From positions 124,001 to 188,000 of the forward strand of contig NZ_WTYN01000001.1 of the NCBI RefSeq assembly GCF_009827535.1: a stretch of DNA of 64,000 nucleotides, in the 5' to 3' direction. Below are positions 1 to 11,563 of the stretch, piece by piece. Under the pieces are notes generated by a model. It was not told where the DNA came from, made no database searches, and saw only the letters and a program-made list of their open reading frames with translations. Position numbers and translations under genes: made by a program. Source of the stretch: Qipengyuania oceanensis (lineage in GTDB: Bacteria > Pseudomonadota > Alphaproteobacteria > Sphingomonadales > Sphingomonadaceae). The stretch's first letter is position 1, and every line of letters begins with the position of its first letter.

Positions 1-285
1 GCACCGGCGCCAGCCGGCGGTTTCGAATACTGGTCGCTCGGTCGCAGCGACAAGAGCGAAACCGGCTTCGGCTATATCGAAACGCCGCTCAGGATTCCGC
101 CCAAGCGCAGCGGGATCGAACCGGACGAATTCCTGCCCGAAGTCGAGCGGATGCTGCACGAAGCGCTCGACAAGTGGATCCTCGGCGACGAGCCGTTCAC
201 CGCGCGCGAGAATCCCGACGCGCCGGTCTACGCCAGCTACGACCAGCTGATGCGCTTGCAGGAATGGTTGGGGCGCGAGGCATGA
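1..285 (+). CDS. addB: AddB C-terminal end (partial, runs off the left edge)
   Basis: An open frame enters from the window edge and stops with TGA at 283-285, giving about 94 residues of a C terminus. The visible part (GGFEYWSLGR, then a stretch ending LMRLQEWLGREA) fits the tail of the alphaproteobacterial double-strand-break repair protein AddB, which partners AddA. The identification rests mainly on position: the stop overlaps the addA start in an ATGA (282-285), the usual addB-addA arrangement implying coupled translation. The helicase-like and iron-sulfur nuclease motifs would lie outside the window. Confidence 0.75.
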   Translation, partial: APAPAGGFEYWSLGRSDKSETGFGYIETPLRIPPKRSGIEPDEFLPEVERMLHEALDKWILGDEPFTARENPDAPVYASYDQLMRLQEWLGREA

Positions 286-3200
286 GCGGTAAGGTCTACC
301 AGCTACAGGACAACCAGGCGCTGGCGGTCGCGCCGTTCGATAGCGTATGGCTGTCGGCCTCGGCGGGAACGGGCAAGACGCAGGTGCTTTCTGCGCGCGT
401 TTTGCGCCTGCTGCTGCGGCCAGATGTCGCCCCCGACCAGATATTGTGCCTCACCTTCACCAAGGCCGGCGCGGCGGAGATGGCGACGCGCGTGAACGAG
501 GTCCTCGCGCGATGGGTGCGCCTGGACGAGGCGGAACTGGGCCGCGAGCTCGGTCATATAGGTGCGCCGGTGGATCCCGAGACCCGCGCGCGGGCGCGAA
601 CGCTCTTCGCAAGCGTTCTCGACTGTCCGGGCGGCGGCCTGCGGATCGACACGATCCACGCCTTTGCCCAGTGGCTGCTTGCAGCTTTCCCCGAAGAGGC
701 CGACCTCACGCCGGGCACCCGCCCGATGGAGGATCGCGATCGTGACCTGCTGGCGCAGCAGGTGCTGGGCGACCTGTTGCTCGAAGGCGATCCGGACTTC
801 GTCACCGCGATCGAGGAATTGTCGGTGCGGCTCGGCCCTGAGGGGACACGCGCCTATCTGATGCGCTGCGCCGAGGCGCGCGAGGCATGGTTCGGGCCGG
901 GCAGCTGGCAGCCGCCCATGGAAGCGCGCACGAAACAGCTCCTCGGCTTGGCAAGCGATACGAGCGAAGCCAGCCTCACCGAACTGGTGAGCGACGGGGC
1001 TTTCGACCGTGCCGCTCTCGACCGCTGCCTTGCAGCCAACCGGGCCTGGGGCACGGCGACGGCGCAGAAGTCGATCGATGCGATCGAGGCGTGGACCGCG
1101 TCGGATGCAGCCGGGCGGATCGACCTGCTCGGCGCCTTGCAGGACAAACTGTTCACCCAGAAAGGCGACATCCGCTCCCTGAAATCGCTCGAGAAGCAGG
1201 ACGCGGGCTATGCCGATGCTGCGGCATCGGTCCAGTCGCTGTGCCAGCAGGTCGCGCAGATGCGGGCGTTGCTGTCGCTGGCGCAATGGCTGGCCCCCGC
1301 GCTGGCTGCCGGTCGCGCATTCGCGCTTGCGTGGGACGATGCCAAGCAGCGCGAAGGCTTCATCGATTTCGACGACCAGATCCGCCGTGCGGCGGAACTC
1401 CTGTCGCATTCGGACCTATCCGACTGGATCCGCTACAAGCTCGATCGCCGTTTCGACCACGTCCTGATTGACGAGGCGCAGGATACCAACGAGTCGCAAT
1501 GGAAGATCATCGACGCGCTGACGGACGATTTCTTTTCCGGCGCGGGGCAGCGGGAAGGGCGGCAGCGCACGCTGTTCGTGGTCGGAGACTACAAGCAGGC
1601 GATCTTCGGCTTCCAAGGGACGAGCCCGGAGAATTTCAGGCAGGCCAAGGAGCGCTTTGCCGCCATCATGCGCTCGAGCCGCGAGAACGCCGAAGCCTTG
1701 CGCGAACCGGTCTCGATCCGCGACCTGGTCGATCTGGGGCTCGGGCGCAGCTATCGCACCGCGCAGCCGGTGCTGGATTTCGTGGACGAGGCGATCGCAT
1801 CGATCGGACCGGCCCAGTTCGGGCTGGATGCCGCGCCCGAACGGCATCGCGGCTTCGACCGCGACGGGCTCGTCCGCTTGTGGAAGCCGGTTAGTGCGAT
1901 AGCCGATGATACGGAAGACCCGGACGGCCCGGACTGGATATCCGAGCCGGAGCGCCGCATGGCGGACAGCATCGCCGAACAGGTCCAGGTATGGCTGCGT
2001 GACGGCTATCCGCTGCTCAAGGAGAATCGCAACGCGAATGCCGGCGATATCATGGTGCTGGTCCGCAAGCGGCGGGAACTCGCCGGGCTGATCGTCGCGC
2101 GGCTGCACGCTGCCGGTATTCCGGTCGCCGGCGTCGATCGCCTGCGCCTCGGCGCGCCGCTGGCGGTGCAGGACCTGATGGCCGCCCTGCGCTTTGCCGC
2201 CCAGCCGCTTGACGATCTTACACTCGCGAGCCTGCTGGTTTCGCCGCTGATGGGCTGGTCGCAGGATGAGTTGCTCGAATACGGCTATCGCGATCGGGGC
2301 AAGGCGCTCTGGCGTCATCTTCGCGACAGCGATGCTCCGAAGGTCCACGAGACGGTGGACCGGCTGGGCCAATTGCTGGCGCTGGCCGATTTCGAGCCGC
2401 CCGAGGCGCTGCTGCACTGGGTGCTCGTCGGTCCGTGGAAGGGTCGCAGCACGTTGATCGGGCGGCTGGGTCGCGAGGCGAACGATCCGATCGACGAGTT
2501 GCTCAATGCCGCGCTCACATATTCGGCATCGCATGTACTGAGCCTGCAGGGATTTATCCGCTGGTTCGACGCGGGCGAGGGCGAACTCAAGCGCGACCAG
2601 GGCGAGGGTGGCGGGCAGGTGCGCGTCATGACGGTCCACGGGTCGAAGGGCTTGCAGGCGCCGATCGTCATCCTTGCCGATGCAAGCGGAAATCCGGACA
2701 ATTCTCCTGTCCGCAGCCTCGTTCTGCCCGATCCGCTCGACGATACCCGCAAGCTGCCGCTTCCGCCGCTGCGGAAGGACGACCGCGCAGGCAGGATCGA
2801 GGAATATGCGGAGGCCCAGGCGACCGTCGAGCGGGAGGAACACTGGCGGCTGCTCTACGTGGCGATGACGCGCGCGGAGGAAGCTCTCTTCGTTGGTGGA
2901 GCCTTGGGCAAGCGCGAACAGGAACCGGCGCCCGACAGCTGGTATGCAAGGCTCGCGCGCATCATGCCGTCTGACGAAATTGACGACCCCGTATGGGGCT
3001 GGCGCAAGGATCGGGGCACGATGCCGCCGCCACTGGCTGGCTCGCAAGGCGCGGAAGAATCGGTCGCAGCCCGCACCGTCCCCGACTGGGCGCGGACACC
3101 GATTGGCCCCGAACCGCGCCCGCCGCGTCCGCTAGCGCCTTCCGGCCTGGGCGAGGAACGCGTAGCCAATCCGCCCCTTCCGGCGGAGCAGGTCGCCATC

Positions 3201-3737
3201 GCCGCGCGGCGGGGGGTCTTGATCCACGCCTTGCTCGAGCGGCTCCCCGAAACCCCGGCGGCAGGGCGGGAGGAAAAGGCGCGCGCGTGGCTTGCGCGAC
3301 AGGCGGGCGATCTCGGCGAGGCAGTCCGGGAGGAGATGCTGGCGAGCGCGCTCGCCGTGCTGGCCGACGAACGCTTCGCCCATGTTTTCGGGAAGGACAG
3401 CCTTGCAGAGGTGCCGCTGGCCGCGGTGGTCGAAGGCCAGGTCGTCGCCGGTACAGTGGACCGGCTGCTCGTCACTGACCAGACGGTGACCGTGGTCGAT
3501 TACAAGACTGCCAGGCGCCCTCCGACCTCGCTCGAAGCGGTGCCGGAAGCGATCCTGAGACAGATGGCCGCCTATGCGGCAGCACTGGCACAGGTCTATC
3601 CGGGTCGGGTGATCGAGGCAGCGCTGCTGTTCACCCAGACCCCGCAGCTGATCGCGATTCCCGCCGAAATGCTGGAGCGGTTCAAGCCCGCCTACCAGAC
3701 CGGGCAGGAAAGGTTTGGGCCTCTGCCCGTTGAGTAA
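282..3737 (+). CDS. addA: Double-strand break repair helicase-nuclease AddA (UvrD/Rep family)
   Basis: This 1151-residue protein is the helicase-nuclease subunit of AddAB, which processes DNA ends for RecA-dependent recombination. Superfamily 1 motifs are visible: Walker A (SASAGTGKT, residues 25-33), IDTIHAF, Walker B with LIDEAQDT, VVGDYKQAIFGFQG and VMTVHGSKGLQAP. The C terminus carries a PD-(D/E)XK nuclease signature, GTVDRLLV followed by VVDYKT. The frame is open further upstream, to 174, but ATG 282 is chosen because it overlaps the addB stop (ATGA) and puts the ATP site at the expected distance from the N terminus. Length is normal for alphaproteobacterial AddA. Confidence 0.95.
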   Translation: MSGKVYQLQDNQALAVAPFDSVWLSASAGTGKTQVLSARVLRLLLRPDVAPDQILCLTFTKAGAAEMATRVNEVLARWVRLDEAELGRELGHIGAPVDPETRARARTLFASVLDCPGGGLRIDTIHAFAQWLLAAFPEEADLTPGTRPMEDRDRDLLAQQVLGDLLLEGDPDFVTAIEELSVRLGPEGTRAYLMRCAEAREAWFGPGSWQPPMEARTKQLLGLASDTSEASLTELVSDGAFDRAALDRCLAANRAWGTATAQKSIDAIEAWTASDAAGRIDLLGALQDKLFTQKGDIRSLKSLEKQDAGYADAAASVQSLCQQVAQMRALLSLAQWLAPALAAGRAFALAWDDAKQREGFIDFDDQIRRAAELLSHSDLSDWIRYKLDRRFDHVLIDEAQDTNESQWKIIDALTDDFFSGAGQREGRQRTLFVVGDYKQAIFGFQGTSPENFRQAKERFAAIMRSSRENAEALREPVSIRDLVDLGLGRSYRTAQPVLDFVDEAIASIGPAQFGLDAAPERHRGFDRDGLVRLWKPVSAIADDTEDPDGPDWISEPERRMADSIAEQVQVWLRDGYPLLKENRNANAGDIMVLVRKRRELAGLIVARLHAAGIPVAGVDRLRLGAPLAVQDLMAALRFAAQPLDDLTLASLLVSPLMGWSQDELLEYGYRDRGKALWRHLRDSDAPKVHETVDRLGQLLALADFEPPEALLHWVLVGPWKGRSTLIGRLGREANDPIDELLNAALTYSASHVLSLQGFIRWFDAGEGELKRDQGEGGGQVRVMTVHGSKGLQAPIVILADASGNPDNSPVRSLVLPDPLDDTRKLPLPPLRKDDRAGRIEEYAEAQATVEREEHWRLLYVAMTRAEEALFVGGALGKREQEPAPDSWYARLARIMPSDEIDDPVWGWRKDRGTMPPPLAGSQGAEESVAARTVPDWARTPIGPEPRPPRPLAPSGLGEERVANPPLPAEQVAIAARRGVLIHALLERLPETPAAGREEKARAWLARQAGDLGEAVREEMLASALAVLADERFAHVFGKDSLAEVPLAAVVEGQVVAGTVDRLLVTDQTVTVVDYKTARRPPTSLEAVPEAILRQMAAYAAALAQVYPGRVIEAALLFTQTPQLIAIPAEMLERFKPAYQTGQERFGPLPVE

Positions 3738-3757
3738 CCGTAGGGCCGACCTAGATT
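3730..3757 (+). promoter_or_regulatory. Candidate sigma-70 promoter for trxA
   Basis: TTGAGT (3730-3735), a 16-bp spacer and TAGATT (3752-3757) lie 25 bp before the trxA start. The -35 element overlaps the addA stop codon, so trxA could be transcribed independently of addBA. Sequence match only. Confidence 0.45.
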
Positions 3758-3782
3758 GGCCGCCGAGACAGGAGATACCGAT

Positions 3783-4103
3783 ATGGCCACCAAGACCGTC
3801 ACCGACGACAGCTTCAAGACCGACGTCCTCGAATCCGACAAGCCCGTGCTGGTCGATTTCTGGGCCGACTGGTGCGGCCCGTGCAAGATGATCGCACCCG
3901 CGCTTGAGGAAATCAGCGAGGAACTCGCCGACCAGGTGACGATCGCGAAGATGGACATCATGGAAAACACCGGCATTCCTGGCGAGATGGGCGTGCAGTC
4001 GATCCCGCTGATGGTGCTGTTCAAGGATGGCAAGCCGGTCGCGCAGAAGCTCGGCGCGGCGCCCAAAAGCCAGCTCAAGGGCTGGCTCGAAAGCGAACTC
4101 TGA
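3783..4103 (+). CDS. trxA: Thioredoxin
   Basis: A 106-residue cytoplasmic thioredoxin, the general disulfide reductant recycled by thioredoxin reductase. The redox site WCGPCK follows LVDFWADW, and the cis-proline loop is present as QSIPLMVLF, all in canonical positions. ATG 3783 is preferred over an upstream non-ATG extension because AGGAGA precedes it at good spacing and the protein then has the family length. One mild deviation is Leu instead of the usual Thr after the cis-Pro. It is convergent with the phosphatase gene, with 4 bp between stop codons. Confidence 0.95.
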   Translation: MATKTVTDDSFKTDVLESDKPVLVDFWADWCGPCKMIAPALEEISEELADQVTIAKMDIMENTGIPGEMGVQSIPLMVLFKDGKPVAQKLGAAPKSQLKGWLESEL

Positions 4104-4107
4104 GAGA

Positions 4108-4914
4108 TCAGCCCTCGGCGGTAACTCTGGCGACGAATTCGTCCCAGATCTGCGGACTGGATGCGCCGACGAGGCCGGGCTTGTCCCCCTCGTCCACGCG
4201 ATACTCGCTGCCGTCGAGGCGGCAGGCCTTGCCGCCCGCTTCGTTAAGGAACAGCACGCCGGCGGCATGGTCCCAGGCCAGTGTTCGCTTGAAACTGGAA
4301 ACGTCGTTTTCGCCCAGCGCCAGCCGCGGGTATTGTTCTGCCGCGCAGCGCGGGATCTCGACCAGCCGGTAGTGCGGTGCCAGCTTGCGCCCGACCATTT
4401 CGCGCTGCTCTTCGGTCAGGAAGATGAGCGAGATCGCCGCGACCGGCTCATCTTCGCCGGTCGGTCTGGATCGGATGCGCTCTCCATCCACATAGGCCCC
4501 TTCGCCCAACGCTGCATGGCAGAGCCGGTCCGATAGCGGATCGTAGAGCCAGCCGGCCTCGGCAATCCCGCCAGTCGCGCGCGCAAGGAGAATGCCGAAG
4601 GGCGGTTTGCCCGCGGCAAAATTGTTCGTCCCGTCGAGCGGATCGATGATCCAGCAATCGCTGGAAAGCCGTTCCAGCACCGATGGGTCTGCGTGGGCAG
4701 CTTCCTCGCCGACAATCGCCAGCGACGGGTCGATGGCGGCAAGTCCCTCTGCAAGCATCTCCTCCGCCAGATGGTCCGCGACGGTGACGACATCGTCCGC
4801 CGCCTTGTTTTCGACCTGGTGGCTCGACAGCGAGCGATATTGCGGGAGGATCGCTTCTTGTGCGACCTTGCGCAGCAGGGCTGCGACGGCTTCGTTGAGG
4901 AAGCGGCTTTCCAT
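4108..4914 (-). CDS. Inositol-monophosphatase-family phosphatase
   Basis: A 268-residue member of the Mg/Li-dependent sugar phosphatase superfamily. The metal-binding signatures are present: VGEEAA in the first third, then WIIDPLDGTNNF, then AWDHAAGVLFLNEAGG near the C terminus. Family substrates include inositol monophosphate, 3'-phosphoadenosine nucleotides and histidinol phosphate; the sequence does not decide among them. It lies 2 bp downstream of argJ on the same strand, so both are probably cotranscribed, which slightly favours a biosynthetic phosphatase such as HisN. A second family member (SuhB-like) lies at 44047-44865. Confidence 0.85.
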   Translation of the reverse strand: MESRFLNEAVAALLRKVAQEAILPQYRSLSSHQVENKAADDVVTVADHLAEEMLAEGLAAIDPSLAIVGEEAAHADPSVLERLSSDCWIIDPLDGTNNFAAGKPPFGILLARATGGIAEAGWLYDPLSDRLCHAALGEGAYVDGERIRSRPTGEDEPVAAISLIFLTEEQREMVGRKLAPHYRLVEIPRCAAEQYPRLALGENDVSSFKRTLAWDHAAGVLFLNEAGGKACRLDGSEYRVDEGDKPGLVGASSPQIWDEFVARVTAEG

Positions 4915-4916
4915 CC

Positions 4917-6143
4917 TCAGGAACGGTAGTCAGCGTTTATCGAGATGTAGCCGTGCGTGAGATCGCAGGTCCATACGCTGGCGCGGCCGTCAGCCATTCC
5001 CAGATCGACATCAATGCGGATTTCCCGTCCGCGCAGATGCGCTGCAACCGGTGCCTCGTCGTAGTCGGCGAGCGGCTGGCCTTCGCGCGCTGCCCAAGTA
5101 CCGCCGAAGCCGATGGACAGTCGGTCGCGATCCGCGGGTTCGCCCGCCTTGCCCACGGCCATCACCACGCGGCCCCAGTTCGCGTCCTCGCCTGCGATCG
5201 CGGTCTTCACCAGCGGCGAATTGGCAATCGCGAGGCCTACCCGGCGCGCGCTTTCATCTGAAACTGCCCCGCCGACCACGATTTCGATGAACTTGCTGGC
5301 ACCTTCGCCGTCGCGCACCACCAGGTGGGCGAGCTGCCGGCAGACATCGTGCAGCGCTGCGAAGAATGCGTCCGCTCCCGCATCCTCGACCGAGGTGAGC
5401 GGGACATTGCCTGCGCCACCCGTGGCGAAAGCGAGCACGGTGTCGCTGGTCGAGGTGTCGCTGTCGACGGTGATGCAATTGAAAGTCCGGTCGCTCGCGG
5501 CGCTCAGGCAGTGCTGGAGAAAGGCCGGATCGACCGCGGCATCGGTGAAGATGTAGCCAAGCATTGTCGCCATGTCGGGCGCGATCATGCCGCTTCCCTT
5601 CACGATGCCGACCAGTTCCACCCGCGTATCGCCGATCATCGCGCTCGCCGTTGCGCCCTTGGCGAATGTGTCGGTCGTTCCGATCGTGTCGGCGGCCTCT
5701 TTCCAGCTGCACTGCGGCGCTTCGAGCGCTGCGGCGATCCCGGCCCGGGCCTTGTCCTTCGGCAGCGGGACACCGATTACGCCGGTCGAGGAAACGAACA
5801 CGTCGCTCGGCTGGCATCCGAGGTGATCGGCCACCTGCGCCATGATCTGTTCGACCGCCTCGCGCCCGCGATAGCCGGTGAATGCGTTGGAATTGCCGGC
5901 ATTGACGACCAGCGCACGGGCCTTGCCCAGCGTCACCTGTTCGCGTCCGAGTTCCACCTCGCTCGAACAGCACACATTCCTGGTAAAGACGCCCGCAACG
6001 CTCGTACCCTCGACCAGTTCGACATAGGTCAGGTCGCAGCGGTCCCAGTCCTTGTAGCGAGCGCGCGCGACGCGCGGCGTTGCACCCGCAATCTCAGGCA
6101 TGTCGGGGAAGGGCAGGGCTAGCGGAGACGGCTCGAGATCCAT
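4917..6143 (-). CDS. argJ: Bifunctional ornithine acetyltransferase / N-acetylglutamate synthase ArgJ
   Basis: A 408-residue ArgJ, the arginine-pathway enzyme that transfers the acetyl group from N-acetylornithine to glutamate. Family markers are VVNAGNSNAFTG, SSTGVIG and the self-cleavage region KGSGMIAPDMATMLGYIF, where autoproteolysis occurs before the Thr of ATML to give alpha and beta chains with that Thr as nucleophile. Length and motif spacing are typical. ATG at 6143 is the natural start. The phosphatase gene follows after only 2 bp. Whether it is bifunctional or monofunctional cannot be read from sequence alone. Confidence 0.95.
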   Translation of the reverse strand: MDLEPSPLALPFPDMPEIAGATPRVARARYKDWDRCDLTYVELVEGTSVAGVFTRNVCCSSEVELGREQVTLGKARALVVNAGNSNAFTGYRGREAVEQIMAQVADHLGCQPSDVFVSSTGVIGVPLPKDKARAGIAAALEAPQCSWKEAADTIGTTDTFAKGATASAMIGDTRVELVGIVKGSGMIAPDMATMLGYIFTDAAVDPAFLQHCLSAASDRTFNCITVDSDTSTSDTVLAFATGGAGNVPLTSVEDAGADAFFAALHDVCRQLAHLVVRDGEGASKFIEIVVGGAVSDESARRVGLAIANSPLVKTAIAGEDANWGRVVMAVGKAGEPADRDRLSIGFGGTWAAREGQPLADYDEAPVAAHLRGREIRIDVDLGMADGRASVWTCDLTHGYISINADYRS

Positions 6144-6240
6144 GTGCCCCGCGTTATTTCAGCAAGAGGTCCGCAGACAAGCTCATTATGGCGCGCTAGG
6201 CTGCTATCGGACGTGGACAGGGCGAAAGGAAACGGACGCA

Positions 6241-6903
6241 ATGCTTGTGCTTCCCCTCACGCTGGCTCTGGGTAGCGGACAGATCGCTGTTTCCGACAGT
6301 CCGATTCCGCGCGATCCGCCCGTAACCGCGCAGGTTTCCGAGGAGGATGCTAAAGCGTCGCCGGATTCATCCGGAGCCAGGAAACCGGCACCACTCAATG
6401 CAAGCGTATGGTTCAGTCATTACGATGTGCCGGCCCGCAATCTGAACAACCCCGCGATCCGGCCGGTCAGGTTCCGGCTGGATGTCGGCCCTGCCGGACG
6501 CGTAATTGGTTGCGCTATTCTCGACAGCAACGGTTTCGAGGACGTCGACGAGGGCATTTGCCGGGCTGCGAGCGAGCGTGCGCGTTTCGCACCTGCTCGC
6601 AACGGGCAGGGTCAGCCGATCGAGGGATATTATGTCGGCAAGATCTCGTGGAACCGCAATCAGGATCCTGTGACGGCGACATTTACCGCTGTATACGAGT
6701 TCACCCTGCACATCGACGGCACGACATCGGATTGCGAGGTGGTCGGGCTTTTCGGCCCGGTGCCGCCAACGCTGATGAACAGCAATCCTTGCACCCGCCC
6801 GCGAACCTTCGCGCCGGTGCGCGACGAGGATGGAAAACCCGTCGAACGGCGAATACGCTCGGTCTATTCGATGGAAGTGATCGAGCCGGCAGAGGGCTAC
6901 TGA
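6241..6903 (+). CDS. Secreted protein with TonB C-terminal-like domain
   Basis: A 220-residue protein with a short hydrophobic N terminus (MLVLPLTLALGSGQIAV), a likely export signal. The middle region (FRLDVGPAGRVIGCAIL, then RARFAPARNGQGQPIEGYYVG) has the pattern of the TonB C-terminal domain found in many sphingomonad periplasmic proteins. There is no proline-rich energy-transducing stretch, so it is unlikely to be a full TonB. ATG 6241 is chosen over an upstream in-frame extension because AAAGGAAA precedes it and it opens the hydrophobic segment. It is divergent from argJ. Function unknown. Confidence 0.65.
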   Translation: MLVLPLTLALGSGQIAVSDSPIPRDPPVTAQVSEEDAKASPDSSGARKPAPLNASVWFSHYDVPARNLNNPAIRPVRFRLDVGPAGRVIGCAILDSNGFEDVDEGICRAASERARFAPARNGQGQPIEGYYVGKISWNRNQDPVTATFTAVYEFTLHIDGTTSDCEVVGLFGPVPPTLMNSNPCTRPRTFAPVRDEDGKPVERRIRSVYSMEVIEPAEGY

Positions 6904-6953
6904 CACGCATGCGGGCTGGCTTTTACCACCCGGCGCCCTTATATCGCGCCGCA

Positions 6954-7226
6954 ATGCTACGCCGCCTGCTTGCCCTCTTTGCGCTCATCACCGGTCTTGC
7001 CGCGACGGCGACCCCGGCAGAAGCTGCATGGGCCGGGGAAAGACGCGCCAGCGTAGTCGCGTCGGCCTTCGCCGTGACAGGTCAGGCGGAGCAGCATTTG
7101 CATGCTGAGTTTTCCGCCTTGAACCGCCCGGTCGCAGCACCGGCCGAGCAACGCTCGCTGCTGGTCGAACGGCCCGCCGTCCGGCTGGCGCCGGTCATCC
7201 TGAAGGCCGACCGCGCGCTCGAATAG
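6954..7226 (+). CDS. Small secreted protein upstream of secA
   Basis: A 90-residue protein beginning with a clear Sec signal ([19 protein letters not shown], cleavage likely near PAEAA). The mature part, about 65 residues, has no motif I recognise. An in-frame ATG at 6909 is possible, but 6954 starts directly at the signal peptide. It is same-strand with secA, about 100 bp upstream, so it may be cotranscribed; small signal-bearing proteins upstream of secA suggest the SecM type of regulator, but I see no arrest motif. Confidence 0.6.
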   Translation: MLRRLLALFALITGLAATATPAEAAWAGERRASVVASAFAVTGQAEQHLHAEFSALNRPVAAPAEQRSLLVERPAVRLAPVILKADRALE

Positions 7227-7329
7227 CGCCGTATCCGCCGACGACTACCCAATGCCGCCGGCCTGGCCACCAGGTCGCGAGCGGCCTCCAAACCTTATCC
7301 ATATCTCCAGAATTACCGGGATTCCGCCC

Positions 7330-10125
<2,796 letters not shown>

Positions 10126-10153
10126 CGCGGCATAGGTGACGGGTCGGCCTTGC

Positions 10154-10765
10154 CTAGCGGGGCCGTCTCGTCATCGGCACCAGCGGAGGGCTGCCGGGTT
10201 CCGGGTGGATGGCATCCGCCGACTGCTCGAACCCGCACGACCGGTAGAACGCCGTGTTTTCCGGGTTCGAGTTCTCGAGATAGGCGGGAAGCCGGGCCCG
10301 GTCGCATGCCTTGAGCACCGGCGTGATGAGCTTGCGGCCAAGGCCCTTGCCCTGGCTCGCCGGGCGCACGCCGATCGTGAACAGATAGGCATGCGGGAAC
10401 GTGGGATGAGCGGCCTCCATCGCCGGAACCGTGTGATTGATCCGCCGGACCGCGCCGCGCGTACCCCGAAACAGCGTATTGAACTGCAGCTTCTTGAGCG
10501 CCCAGAAACCGAAATCGGCATGCTGTCCCGGTAGCAGCCACATGCAGGCGCCATCGTTGCCGAGGTGATAACAGAAGCCCTGTGGCACGTAGACGTGGCG
10601 CGCTAGTGGCAGGAAGATACCGCGAACGCCTGCCCGCGTACCCACGAGCCACAGGTTGAACGGATCATCGGCGAAGGCATCTGCGGTGATGTCACCGACC
10701 AGCCGTGCCTCGGCGGGTCCCGCACGGGTGAGATCGGTGCCCAGGTCGATATCGTCAGCTGTCAT
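10154..10765 (-). CDS. GNAT-family N-acetyltransferase
   Basis: A 203-residue acetyltransferase. The acetyl-CoA loop is seen as FTIGVRPASQGKGLGRKL (Q-G-K-G-L-G), followed by YLENSNPENTAFYRSCGF, the usual end of the GNAT fold. Substrate unknown. ATG 10765 is strongly favoured because GGGAGG lies 5 nt upstream; the frame also allows a TTG five codons earlier. It is convergent with secA and divergent from the TauE-like permease. Confidence 0.85.
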   Translation of the reverse strand: MTADDIDLGTDLTRAGPAEARLVGDITADAFADDPFNLWLVGTRAGVRGIFLPLARHVYVPQGFCYHLGNDGACMWLLPGQHADFGFWALKKLQFNTLFRGTRGAVRRINHTVPAMEAAHPTFPHAYLFTIGVRPASQGKGLGRKLITPVLKACDRARLPAYLENSNPENTAFYRSCGFEQSADAIHPEPGSPPLVPMTRRPR

Positions 10766-10822
10766 CGCCGCCTCCCGCAATCGTGTCTAGCGCAGCTTGT
10801 GCCGAACCGATAGGCGCGAACG

Positions 10823-11563
10823 ATGCTCGCGATGATCCTCGCCTTTTTCGTCACGGCGCTGCTCTATGCGAGCGTAGGCTTCGGCGGGGGATCGACCTAC
10901 AGCGCGCTGCTGGCGCTGTCCGGCTTCGACTATCGCCTGCTGCCCATTCTCTCGCTCGCCTGCAACGTCGTGGTCGTGACCGGCGGATCGATCCGCTTCG
11001 CCCGCGCGGGATTGACGCCCTGGCGCGGAGCCTTACTCCTGACCGCGGTCGCCGCGCCGGCGGCATTCCTCGGCGGGCTGACGCCGATCGCGCGCGATGA
11101 ATTCCTGTTCCTGCTGGGGCTGAGCCTGCTGCTGACGGGCGCGGGCCTCCTTGTCCCGATAAGCGGCGGCGATGCGGCGGTCCCGACGCGGTTTGCGCGT
11201 TACATGCCGCTGGCTGCCGCACCGATCGGCTATCTCGCCGGACTGGTCGGGATCGGGGGAGGCATTTTCCTCGCGCCGCTGCTGCATTTGGCGCGCTGGA
11301 ACTCGGCCCGCGCCGTGGCCGCCACGGCGAGCCTGTTCATCCTGGTCAATTCGCTGTTCGGTATTGCCGGACAATTGCTCAAGAGCGGGCCCGGCATGAT
11401 CGGGGCAGCGGTGGAAAGCGGCCTGCCCTTGCTTCTCGCCGTCGTCGTCGGCGGGCAGATCGGCAGCCTGCTCGCGGTGCGATTCCTGCCGCAAAGGGTT
11501 ATCCGCTGGCTGACCGCCGCCCTGACGATCGTGGTCGGGCTACGCCTCCTGACCGGACAGTGA
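10823..11563 (+). CDS. TauE/SafE-family membrane permease
   Basis: A 246-residue integral membrane protein with about eight hydrophobic segments in two similar halves, each opening with a glycine-rich motif (ASVGFGGGSTYSALL; AGLVGIGGGIFLAPLL). This is the TauE/SafE fold, associated with export of sulfite, sulfoacetate or other organosulfur anions. Substrate cannot be assigned and no sulfur genes are adjacent. The 3' end overlaps the convergent PAP2 gene by 24 bp. Confidence 0.85.
   Translation: MLAMILAFFVTALLYASVGFGGGSTYSALLALSGFDYRLLPILSLACNVVVVTGGSIRFARAGLTPWRGALLLTAVAAPAAFLGGLTPIARDEFLFLLGLSLLLTGAGLLVPISGGDAAVPTRFARYMPLAAAPIGYLAGLVGIGGGIFLAPLLHLARWNSARAVAATASLFILVNSLFGIAGQLLKSGPGMIGAAVESGLPLLLAVVVGGQIGSLLAVRFLPQRVIRWLTAALTIVVGLRLLTGQ

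Noticed and set aside
1416-3047. A 543-codon reverse-strand open frame inside addA
   Set aside because: Antisense shadow of high-G+C coding sequence; addA motifs run through the region.
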